This document shows positions 28,966 through 36,066 of a stretch of 64,000 bases of DNA, one piece after another; the first letter of the stretch is position 1; each line of letters begins with the position of its first letter. A program made the translations under genes and the position numbers. The notes under the pieces are model-generated. The model was not told the origin of the DNA and made no database searches. It saw only the letters and a program-made list of their open reading frames with translations. This DNA comes from Pseudoalteromonas sp. DL-6 (GTDB taxonomy: Bacteria; Pseudomonadota; Gammaproteobacteria; Enterobacterales; Alteromonadaceae), in the NCBI RefSeq assembly GCF_004328665.1, contig NZ_CP019770.1:1984001-2048000 (forward strand). Direction: 5' to 3'.

Positions 28966-29157
28966 CATACTGAACTCGCTATGTAGAAATATAGCTGAGG
29001 AAGAAAAAAGCTTGAAAAAATAGTGCCTGTTGAATTTATAGTAGACGTGCATCATTGATTTATTCTTCACCGGCGCTTTACCTTTGTTGCCCGAAAACCT
29101 AAGTGTGGCAGCTGTATTATCGAAGGCTTGTGTGAGTTTAAAGATAAAACTGAGTAA
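28966..29157 (+). pseudogene. Decayed duplicate of the nth 3' end
   Basis: Matches nth codons 147-211 (24702-24899) with many substitutions and a small gap near 28990. The best part, 29080-29157, encodes FVARKPKCGSCIIEGLCEF then KDKTE and a stop, against CVARKPKCGSCIIEDLCEF in nth. The codon for W178 is now TGA, G153 is TAG, and cluster cysteine C187 is phenylalanine. There is no start and no rest of the gene, so it cannot be functional. Its divergence from the local nth implies an old duplication or an import from another strain. It marks the far boundary of the SIR2-STAND insert. Confidence 0.85.
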
Positions 29158-29365
29158 CTATATGGCGAGTGTTCTTCTATCAAAACGTGCTATTTCTTAA
29201 TGTGGGTGACTAATTTTGGCACCTTGCACTTTCTTATACTGCAAATTAATTAAATAAACGCTTATATCTGCACCCGTACTAAAAGCAGTTATAGGCACAT
29301 TTTCAAAGTATTAATTTCACAAGTCTTAATTCATTAGTTATGCTACTGAGCATAATAAAATTATA
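29158..29365. other. Intergenic region before the decarboxylase gene
   Basis: No gene or RNA recognised. AT-rich, presumably carrying the promoter of the decarboxylase gene; no strong -35/-10 pair could be fixed. Confidence 0.5.
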
Positions 29366-31288
29366 GTGCGACCCTCTATGTTACCCTTACTTCGTATATT
29401 ACTGATTGAGCAAGACCCTAACACCTTAAACGAGCTTTCGACGAATCTGTCAAAAGTTATCCCTAATTTTGAGCGAAACGATATTCATATCGATATTATT
29501 GAACGTCTTGAACTTAAAGAAGCGCTTGAGTGTGTAGAAGAAGATGGCGATATTCAAGCTGTTGTACTTAGTTGGGATGTGCAAAATAAAGTAGGTGAGA
29601 AAATGTATAGCCGCTTTATCGAGCAACTAAAGAGGATCCGCCTTGAGTTACCTGTGTATGTTATTGGAGACGACACAGAGGGGCTAGAAATCGTTAATGA
29701 GTCGGAGGAGATTGAGTCATTCTTCTTTAAAGATGAAGTAATCTCAGACCCTGAAGCAATTTTAGGTTATATGATCAACGACTTTGATGATCGCTCAGAA
29801 ACGCCTTTTTGGACAGCGTACCGCCGTTATGTTGGCGAGTCGAACGATTCATGGCACACACCTGGGCACAGCGGTGGTTCAAGCTTTAGAAATTCTCCCT
29901 ATATTAAAGATTTTTATCAGTTTTATGGCCGTAATGTGTTTGTGGGTGACTTGTCGGTGTCAGTCGATTCGTTAGGATCATTATCAGATAGCACCAATAC
30001 CATTGGACGTGCCCAAGAGTCAGCTGCTGCTACGTTTGAGGTGAAGCACACTTACTTCGTCACTAATGGGTCATCCACTTCAAATAAAATCATCTTGCAG
30101 ACACTGCTTCGCAAAGGCGATAAAGTGATTATTGACCGTAATTGCCATAAATCTGTGCACTATGGCATTTTGCAATCAGCCAGTTTACCCATTTATTTGT
30201 CGAGTATTTTAAACCCTAAATATGGGATTTTTGCGCCACCGTCATTGGCTGATATCAAACAAACAATTGAGCAGAACAGCGATGCGAAATTGCTGGTACT
30301 AACAGGCTGTACTTACGATGGCCTACTGAGTGACCTTAAACAGGTAGTCGAGTTTGCTCATCAACATGGTATTAAGGTGTTTATCGACGAAGCGTGGTTT
30401 GCTTACTCGCTGTTTCATCCAAGCTTACGTTACTATTCCGCCATTCATGCTGGCGCTGATTATGTAACTCATTCAGCGCATAAAGTGGTATCGGCGTTTT
30501 CTCAGGCATCGTATATCCATGTAAACGATCCTGATTTTGATGCTGACTTCTTTCGCGAGATTTACAGTATTTATGCCAGTACATCGCCGAAATATCAGCT
30601 TATCGCTTCTCTTGATGTGTGCCAAAAACAATTGGAGATGGAAGGCTATAAGTTACTCAATGCCTTGTTAAATCATGTAGACGAATTTAAGCAACAGATG
30701 GCATCACTAAAGCAGATTAAAGTGCTTGGTAAACAAGAGTTTATGGAAATATTCCCGCACTTTAGTGGTGATAACATGGGCCACGACCCGCTAAAAATTC
30801 TTATCGACATTAGCGAATTACCCTATTCATTAAAAGATATTCATAAGTATCTGCTGGATGAAATTGGCTTAGAAATAGAAAAATACACCCACAGTACTAT
30901 TTTGGTGTTACTGACTCTTGGCGGCACGCGCTCGAAGATCATTCGCTTATACAATGCGTTGAAAAAACTCGATAGTGGCAAGGTAAAACTAGCCACATCG
31001 ACACGACGTTCTCGCTTACCGGAGAATTTACCAGCTATAGACTTAGCCTGTATTCCAAGCGAAGCTTTTTATGGCGAGCGCGAATCGGTACCTATTAGCA
31101 AAAGTAACAACCGCATTTGCGCCGGTTTAGTTACGCCCTACCCGCCAGGCATTCCGCTTTTGGTTCCGGGGCAACATATTACACAAGAGCATATAGACTA
31201 TCTGAAGGAGCTTGCAGGACAAGGGTTAACGATTCAGGGCAGTTTTGATGGCGAAATATATGTTCTTAAAGGTAAAGTTGAGAAGTAA
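29366..31288 (+). CDS. Orn/Lys/Arg decarboxylase-family PLP enzyme
   Basis: 640 residues, shorter than E. coli lysine or arginine decarboxylases (about 715-755). A receiver-like N-terminal wing (1-135), a PLP-binding core with THSAHKVVSAFSQAS, where the lysine (about residue 373) should hold PLP, and a C-terminal domain (from about 490). WHTPGHSGG and FVTNGSSTSNKI are family motifs. The exact substrate cannot be read from the sequence. The frame opens at GTG 29366, with ATG 29378 as alternative; neither has a clear ribosome binding site. No antiporter gene, usual for acid-resistance pairs, is adjacent. Confidence 0.85.
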   Translation: MRPSMLPLLRILLIEQDPNTLNELSTNLSKVIPNFERNDIHIDIIERLELKEALECVEEDGDIQAVVLSWDVQNKVGEKMYSRFIEQLKRIRLELPVYVIGDDTEGLEIVNESEEIESFFFKDEVISDPEAILGYMINDFDDRSETPFWTAYRRYVGESNDSWHTPGHSGGSSFRNSPYIKDFYQFYGRNVFVGDLSVSVDSLGSLSDSTNTIGRAQESAAATFEVKHTYFVTNGSSTSNKIILQTLLRKGDKVIIDRNCHKSVHYGILQSASLPIYLSSILNPKYGIFAPPSLADIKQTIEQNSDAKLLVLTGCTYDGLLSDLKQVVEFAHQHGIKVFIDEAWFAYSLFHPSLRYYSAIHAGADYVTHSAHKVVSAFSQASYIHVNDPDFDADFFREIYSIYASTSPKYQLIASLDVCQKQLEMEGYKLLNALLNHVDEFKQQMASLKQIKVLGKQEFMEIFPHFSGDNMGHDPLKILIDISELPYSLKDIHKYLLDEIGLEIEKYTHSTILVLLTLGGTRSKIIRLYNALKKLDSGKVKLATSTRRSRLPENLPAIDLACIPSEAFYGERESVPISKSNNRICAGLVTPYPPGIPLLVPGQHITQEHIDYLKELAGQGLTIQGSFDGEIYVLKGKVEK

Positions 31289-31374
31289 AAATATCGCGTA
31301 ATACAGTTTTATGATTAGGAATTGCTTATAATCGTACTTTACAGATTTCAAAGAATAAATTGAGGTAAATTTAA

Positions 31375-31761
31375 ATGCGTTTACTACATACTATGTTACG
31401 GGTTGCTGATCTAGATAAATCAATTGCCTTTTACACTAATGCGCTAGGTATGAAAGAGTTACGTCGTGCTGATAATGAAGAGTATCGCTATACCCTTGCC
31501 TTCGTCGGCTACGGTGATGAAACTGATACAACAGTACTTGAACTGACCTATAACTGGGATACTGACAGCTACGATTTAGGTAATGCCTATGGCCATATAG
31601 CGATTGAATTTGATGATATTTATAAGGCCTGTGAGGATATCAAAGCAGCTGGCGGTAACGTTAGTCGTGAACCAGGTCCAGTAAAAGGTGGCAAAACGGA
31701 AATTGCATTTGTTAAAGACCCTGATGGATATGCAATTGAACTTATTCAGAAAAAATCATAA
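31375..31761 (+). CDS. gloA: Lactoylglutathione lyase (glyoxalase I)
   Basis: 128 residues. Isomerises the hemithioacetal of methylglyoxal and glutathione to S-lactoylglutathione. The four metal ligands of the E. coli enzyme are all present at the same positions: H5, E56, H74 and E122. [19 protein letters not shown] is family-like. TTGAGGT lies before the ATG. Single gene, converging on the ybiI-type gene across a shared hairpin. Confidence 0.95.
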   Translation: MRLLHTMLRVADLDKSIAFYTNALGMKELRRADNEEYRYTLAFVGYGDETDTTVLELTYNWDTDSYDLGNAYGHIAIEFDDIYKACEDIKAAGGNVSREPGPVKGGKTEIAFVKDPDGYAIELIQKKS

Positions 31762-31787
31762 ATAATCACGGGTAGTATTTTACCCAT

Positions 31788-31813
31788 AAAAAAAGGTGCC
31801 TTGAGCACCTTTA
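31788..31813. terminator. Bidirectional terminator between gloA and the ybiI-type gene
   Basis: GGTGC (31795-31799) pairs with GCACC (31805-31809), with seven or more A residues on the left and TTT on the right. It is stronger for the minus-strand gene. Confidence 0.75.
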
Positions 31814-32077
31814 TCGTAATTGACTATCTTTACTGCCACGGCGATTAAACGCGTTAGCATTACTTGGTAGCCCTTCTAATTCCGCTTGGCATGAAATACA
31901 GTAGCGCACGCCTGGTAATGCTAACCTTCTTGCTTGTGGTATTCTCTCGTCACACTCATCACAAAGCTCAGCGCTCGCTCCTGAAATTAGGTTACTTCTT
32001 GCGTATTGCACTGCATCATTAACACTTGCATCTATTTGATCTTGAATTGCGCCATCTCGCGCCCATCCACTTGCCAT
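31811..32077 (-). CDS. ybiI: DksA/TraR-type C4 zinc-finger protein, YbiI-like
   Basis: 88 residues, the length of E. coli YbiI. It starts MASGWARDGA and ends NRRGSKDSQLR, both as in that protein. The zinc-finger cysteines are C39, C42, C60 and C63. DksA/TraR relatives bind in the RNA polymerase secondary channel, but YbiI has no well-defined role. AGGAGGA precedes the ATG. Confidence 0.9.
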   Translation of the reverse strand: MASGWARDGAIQDQIDASVNDAVQYARSNLISGASAELCDECDERIPQARRLALPGVRYCISCQAELEGLPSNANAFNRRGSKDSQLR

Positions 32078-32327
32078 AAATCCTCCTCATTTTTTGGAAG
32101 TTTTATGTAGATTAACAAGTAGAATATTTATAAGCCCTGAATAAAAAACACAGATACTTTTAATTAAGTCTTTTGAGGTTGAACAATACTTGAGTGAATA
32201 TCGTGACTCTAGGCTTTGATAAACCTAAATACTTAATTTAGAGAGGTATTTTATAGACGAACGTAAGAAGCGCTTGAACAGAAAGTTTTTTATCTTAATA
32301 ACACATACCTACTTTAGAAAAAGTAAG

Positions 32328-32403
32328 TGGCGTCCCCAAGGGGATTCGAACCCCTGTTACCGCCGTGAAAGGGCGGTGTCCTAGGCCTCTAGACGATGGG
32401 GAC
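32328..32403 (-). tRNA. tRNA-Glu (UUC), copy 7 (last transcribed)
   Basis: 76 bases with encoded CCA. Arms GTCCCCA and the matching 3' side pair, and the anticodon loop reads CTTTCAC, giving UUC. Last of the minus-strand array. Confidence 0.97.
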
Positions 32404-32583
32404 GCAGAAATTGGTTTGCAAATCACTGATTTGCTATTTCTGCGTAAGATGAGCCGAGCCTGCGAGGCGAATGGCATTATCTTCTCAGAAACATTTTCTG
32501 TGTCACTAGGACAACTGAATGGTTTAACTCGTTTCAGGCGAGTTGCTTAATAACACTGCACTTCCCTATTAGAAATAAGTAAG

Positions 32584-32659
32584 TGGCGTCCCCAAGGGGA
32601 TTCGAACCCCTGTTACCGCCGTGAAAGGGCGGTGTCCTAGGCCTCTAGACGATGGGGAC
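32584..32659 (-). tRNA. tRNA-Glu (UUC), copy 6
   Basis: Same 76-base sequence as the other copies, CCA encoded. Confidence 0.97.
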
Positions 32660-32744
32660 ACTAAAAAGTGTCACTAGGACAACTGAAAGTTTAGACTCGA
32701 TTCAGACGAGCTTTAATAACACTACCCTACTGTATAATAGTAAG

Positions 32745-32820
32745 TGGCGTCCCCAAGGGGATTCGAACCCCTGTTACCGCCGTGAAAGGGCGGTGTCCTA
32801 GGCCTCTAGACGATGGGGAC
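32745..32820 (-). tRNA. tRNA-Glu (UUC), copy 5
   Basis: Same 76-base sequence as the other copies, CCA encoded; 161-base unit. Confidence 0.97.
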
Positions 32821-32905
32821 ACTAAAAAGTGTCACTAGGACAACTGAAAGTTTAGACTCGATTCAGACGAGCTTTAATAACACTACCCTACTATATAATA
32901 GTAAG

Positions 32906-32981
32906 TGGCGTCCCCAAGGGGATTCGAACCCCTGTTACCGCCGTGAAAGGGCGGTGTCCTAGGCCTCTAGACGATGGGGAC
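32906..32981 (-). tRNA. tRNA-Glu (UUC), copy 4
   Basis: Same 76-base sequence as the other copies, CCA encoded; 161-base unit. Confidence 0.97.
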
Positions 32982-33067
32982 ACTAAAAAGTGTCACTAGG
33001 ACAACTGAATGGTTTAACTCGTTTCAGACGAGCTTTAATAACACTACCCTACTTTGGAAAAAGTAAG

Positions 33068-33143
33068 TGGCGTCCCCAAGGGGATTCGAACCCCTGTTAC
33101 CGCCGTGAAAGGGCGGTGTCCTAGGCCTCTAGACGATGGGGAC
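33068..33143 (-). tRNA. tRNA-Glu (UUC), copy 3
   Basis: Same 76-base sequence as the other copies, CCA encoded; 162-base unit. Confidence 0.97.
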
Positions 33144-33228
33144 ACTAAAAAGTGTCACTAGGACAACTGAAAGTTTAGACTCGATTCAGACGAGCTTTAA
33201 TAACACTACCCTACTGTATAATAGTAAG

Positions 33229-33304
33229 TGGCGTCCCCAAGGGGATTCGAACCCCTGTTACCGCCGTGAAAGGGCGGTGTCCTAGGCCTCTAGACGATGG
33301 GGAC
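33229..33304 (-). tRNA. tRNA-Glu (UUC), copy 2
   Basis: Same 76-base sequence as the other copies, CCA encoded. Confidence 0.97.
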
Positions 33305-33446
33305 ACTAAAAAGTGTCACTAGGACAATTGATTAGTTAAACTCACATCCTGAGCTTTAAGGTAATGGCGTAATAGTACAAATAAAGACTCGAGCTTTATG
33401 TGTTACGCTATTTTCTCGGTAAAACCGCCTTTAACTAAAAGTTAAG

Positions 33447-33522
33447 TGGCGTCCCCAAGGGGATTCGAACCCCTGTTACCGCCGTGAAAGGGCGGTGTCC
33501 TAGGCCTCTAGACGATGGGGAC
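33447..33522 (-). tRNA. tRNA-Glu (UUC), copy 1
   Basis: Same 76-base sequence as the other copies, CCA encoded. First tRNA-Glu after tRNA-Ala in the transcript. Confidence 0.97.
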
Positions 33523-33558
33523 ACAGAAAACTGCTACCCTAGGACAAACACTAAAAAT

Positions 33559-33634
33559 TGGTGGAGCTATGCGGGATCGAACCGCAGACCTCTTCGCTGC
33601 CAGCGAAGCGCTCTCCCAGCTGAGCTATAGCCCC
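33559..33634 (-). tRNA. tRNA-Ala (GGC)
   Basis: 76 bases with encoded CCA. The anticodon loop reads CTGGCAG, giving GGC. First gene of the minus-strand tRNA operon. Confidence 0.97.
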
Positions 33635-33690
33635 AACTTATTCAATACGCTCGGTGATAACCACGTCGTGTATCGCTTAGTGCGGGGCGC

Positions 33691-33719
33691 ATTCTATGCA
33701 CCCCCCAAAATAAAGTCAA
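33691..33719 (-). promoter_or_regulatory. Promoter of the tRNA-Ala/tRNA-Glu operon
   Basis: On the minus strand TTGACT (33719-33714) and TAGAAT (33696-33691) have 17-base spacing, followed by the GC-rich discriminator GCGCCCCGC. This is the usual form of stringently controlled tRNA promoters. Confidence 0.88.
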
Positions 33720-34330
33720 CAGTTTTTTGTGCGACATTATTTAAATGGTTTAATTTTCAACAAACTGGCTATCATACATGCTAAAAAGTAGATTTTCATA
33801 GTATTTAGTAACCATGAGTTACGTTAAGTGTGCCACATTTGCGTTTGAGTTGAGAATAACGACTTTATAATACTAAAAGTACCTATTCACATCGGACTCA
33901 AAAGGTATACATTTATATGCAAATTGAGTTACCACCGCTTTTTGCCTAAAACTGGCCTACTTCCATCATAACCTAGCTGGATTTTATTAAATGCTAATTG
34001 TAAAGCTTAACTATGCTAAGCGATAAACAACTTGCTAATTTGAGTGGTTTAAACAATTGAATAATATAGGCAGGATGATCTGAACTAGAAAGCTTTACTT
34101 TGATTTCTTGGTTGCAACCCTGGCTCGGTAAATCAATTACCACTAAATTGAATTAATTTTCATCCTTAAAAAGCAACAGAGCCCTATCAAGTGAATATGA
34201 ATGTAGTTACATTAGCGCCCAGCCATGCATGCTTATTGTTCGTTTTATGTTACCTTGTTGATAAAGTGAACACTATTTGCATTGCATTGATTATAAAAGC
34301 TTCATTCAGCACATTTTTATCATTCAAGTG
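33720..34330. other. Gene-free stretch between divergent tRNA operons
   Basis: About 600 AT-rich bases with no convincing reading frame or RNA. Regions next to the two promoters contain A/T tracts that could bind Fis or act as UP elements, but no defined site is claimed. Confidence 0.5.
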
Positions 34331-34358
34331 TTGACACATTTACAAGTCTATCTATAAT
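34331..34358 (+). promoter_or_regulatory. Promoter of the tRNA-Val array
   Basis: TTGACA (34331-34336) and a perfect TATAAT (34353-34358) with 16-base spacing, followed by AGCGCCCC. The GC-rich discriminator matches the other two tRNA promoters in the window. Confidence 0.88.
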
Positions 34359-34400
34359 AGCGCCCCACAACAACGCAGCAATGTGGTGTTGTTTAGATGC

Positions 34401-34476
34401 GGGTGATTAGCTCAGTTGGGAGAGCATCGCCCTTACAAGGCGAGGGTCACTGGTTCAAGTCCAGTATCACCCACCA
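34401..34476 (+). tRNA. tRNA-Val (UAC), copy 1
   Basis: 76 bases with encoded CCA. Acceptor GGGTGAT pairs with ATCACCC; the anticodon loop CTTACAA gives UAC. Confidence 0.97.
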
Positions 34477-34507
34477 CATTCTAATGTGTCGTATCTAAGT
34501 TCTATAT

Positions 34508-34598
34508 GGGTAATTAGCTCAGTTAGAAATAATAGAGTGTCATCGTTATTTACAAATAACGGCGAGGTTCACTGGTTAAAGTCCAGTACTATTTTTAT
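34508..34598 (+). pseudogene. Decayed tRNA-Val-like copy 1
   Basis: Keeps the TTAGCTCAGTT and GGTTCACTGGTTAAAGTCCAG segments. The D-loop holds extra bases, the anticodon arm is altered, the 3' acceptor side (CTATTT) no longer pairs with GGGTAAT, and CCA is missing. About 91 bases against 76 for a working copy. Confidence 0.8.
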
Positions 34599-34622
34599 AA
34601 TAGTTTAGTTTGATTTATATGT

Positions 34623-34698
34623 GGGTGATTAGCTCAGTTGGGAGAGCATCGCCCTTACAAGGCGAGGGTCACTGGTTCAAGTCCAGTATCACCCACCA
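34623..34698 (+). tRNA. tRNA-Val (UAC), copy 2
   Basis: Identical to copy 1 over 76 bases. Confidence 0.97.
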
Positions 34699-34750
34699 CA
34701 TATAAAAACTGTTATTATATAAGTAGCTATTTGTTTTAAATTTGTAATAT

Positions 34751-34842
34751 GGGTCGTTAGCTCAGTTACAAGAAATGAGAGCATCACCGCTATTTGCAAG
34801 TAACGGCGAAGTTCACTGGTTAAAATCCAGTACTATTTATTA
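34751..34842 (+). pseudogene. Decayed tRNA-Val-like copy 2
   Basis: Starts GGGTCGTTAGCTCAGTTACA; D-loop enlarged by AAGAAATGA, anticodon arm CCGCTATTTGCAAGTAACGG, 3' acceptor side lost, no CCA. Nearly the same as copy 3. Confidence 0.8.
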
Positions 34843-34867
34843 TAATAGTTTTGATTAATTTATATGT

Positions 34868-34943
34868 GGGTGATTAGCTCAGTTGGGAGAGCATCGCCCT
34901 TACAAGGCGAGGGTCACTGGTTCAAGTCCAGTATCACCCACCA
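34868..34943 (+). tRNA. tRNA-Val (UAC), copy 3
   Basis: Identical to copy 1 over 76 bases. Confidence 0.97.
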
Positions 34944-34991
34944 CATATAAAAATTATTATACAAATAGTTACATGTTTAAATTTGTAATAT

Positions 34992-35083
34992 GGGTCGTTA
35001 GCTCAGTTACAAGAAATGAGAGCATCACCGCTATTTACAAGTAACGGCGAAGTTCACTGGTTAAAGTCCAGTACTGTTTATTT
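34992..35083 (+). pseudogene. Decayed tRNA-Val-like copy 3
   Basis: Same enlarged D-loop and altered anticodon arm as copy 2, differing at only a few bases; 3' acceptor side reads CTGTTTA instead of the pairing strand. Confidence 0.8.
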
Positions 35084-35109
35084 TAATAGTAGCGTTTTAA
35101 TTTATATGT

Positions 35110-35185
35110 GGGTGATTAGCTCAGTTGGGAGAGCATCGCCCTTACAAGGCGAGGGTCACTGGTTCAAGTCCAGTATCACCCACCA
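35110..35185 (+). tRNA. tRNA-Val (UAC), copy 4
   Basis: Identical to copy 1 over 76 bases. Confidence 0.97.
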
Positions 35186-35234
35186 CATATAAATTCTATT
35201 ATTATGTTAATAGTCATGTGTAAATTTGTAATAT

Positions 35235-35310
35235 GGGTCGTTAGCTCAGTTGGGAGAGCATCGCCCTTACAAGGCGAGGGTCACTGGTTCAAGTCCAGTA
35301 CGACCCACCA
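35235..35310 (+). tRNA. tRNA-Val (UAC), copy 5, acceptor-stem variant
   Basis: Acceptor GGGTCGT pairs with ACGACCC: two base pairs differ from copy 1 with changes on both strands that keep pairing. The rest, including anticodon UAC and CCA, is the same. Confidence 0.95.
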
Positions 35311-35345
35311 TTCTTTGAATGGTGCATATTACAAGATATCTAAAT

Positions 35346-35435
35346 GGGTGATTAGCTCAGTTAGAAAAAGAGAGCGTCACCGCTATTTACAAGTAACGGC
35401 GAGGTTCACTGGTTAAAGTCCAGTACTATTTATTT
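35346..35435 (+). pseudogene. Decayed tRNA-Val-like copy 4
   Basis: Begins GGGTGATTAGCTCAGTTAGA with a shorter D-loop insertion than copies 2 and 3; the anticodon and T arms resemble them. 3' acceptor side CTATTTA does not pair and there is no CCA. Confidence 0.8.
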
Positions 35436-35461
35436 TAATAGTAGCGTTTTAATTTATATGT

Positions 35462-35537
35462 GGGTGATTAGCTCAGTTGGGAGAGCATCGCCCTTACAAG
35501 GCGAGGGTCACTGGTTCAAGTCCAGTATCACCCACCA
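35462..35537 (+). tRNA. tRNA-Val (UAC), copy 6
   Basis: Identical to copy 1 over 76 bases. Confidence 0.97.
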
Positions 35538-35586
35538 CATATAAATTCTATTATTATGTTAATAGTCATTTGTAAATTTGTAATAT

Positions 35587-35662
35587 GGGTCGTTAGCTCA
35601 GTTGGGAGAGCATCGCCCTTACAAGGCGAGGGTCACTGGTTCAAGTCCAGTACGACCCACCA
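35587..35662 (+). tRNA. tRNA-Val (UAC), copy 7, acceptor-stem variant
   Basis: Identical to copy 5, with GGGTCGT/ACGACCC. Copies 4-5 and 6-7 are a duplicated block with a 352-base offset. Confidence 0.95.
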
Positions 35663-36066
35663 TTCTTTGAATGGTGCATATTACAAAAATCTAAATCCTC
35701 CAGTACCACCTTCCATTTTAATATTCATTATCCTCCACTCTTTTAGTTCAAGTTCAGTATTAATTACCATTTAGAAATTCGTTACCAAGTAATTCTTCGG
35801 TTTCAAAAAATCAGTATTCCAATCACATACCAAAAATTTATCTTTCGAGTTTTATTATCTCCAAAATCATTTTGTTTAAACTTACTTTATTACGCGTGCT
35901 ATTCATTTACTTTAAATGGGTTTTTAGCTCTTTTAAGGTAAAAATATAAACCTTTAGAATTAATTTGCTTAATAAGCTCTCATCTTCGAGGCGAATCTTT
36001 AAATTACCTTGTAAGCGTCTAAACTGTTGATTATAGTCTGTGTTAAATTCAATTACGCTTAAGCCA
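35663..36066. other. Gene-free stretch with faint tRNA remnants
   Basis: No gene seen. TAGTTCAAGTTCAGTATTAA (about 35745-35764) resembles the T arm and 3' end of tRNA-Val, and AATGGGTTTTTAGCTC (about 35915-35930) its 5' end, suggesting further, more decayed copies. No clear terminator for the tRNA array. Confidence 0.5.

Larger units (their letters stand above)
32584..33304 (-). repeat. Tandem 161-bp tRNA-Glu units
   Basis: Five tRNA-Glu genes start 161-162 bases apart. The spacers are nearly identical too: each contains AAAAAGTGTCACTAGGACAA, a conserved GACTCGATTCAGACGAGC-type segment and ACACTACCCTACT. The outermost copies at 32328 and 33447 have partly different spacers. The array arose by unit duplication and is kept homogeneous. 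Confidence 0.9.

Noticed and set aside
24900-29365. Prophage or integrative element at nth
   Set aside because: No integrase, phage or conjugation gene and no tRNA target; only one cargo gene and an nth remnant.
32328-33522. CRISPR-like regularly spaced repeats
   Set aside because: The repeats are whole tRNA-Glu genes and the spacers are near-identical, unlike CRISPR spacers.
33515-33784. 89-residue open frame opposite tRNA-Ala
   Set aside because: Overlaps the tRNA and its promoter, so it is not a credible gene.
35204-35774. Short open frames over the tRNA-Val genes
   Set aside because: They read through tRNA genes and duplicate with them; no protein similarity or ribosome binding site.
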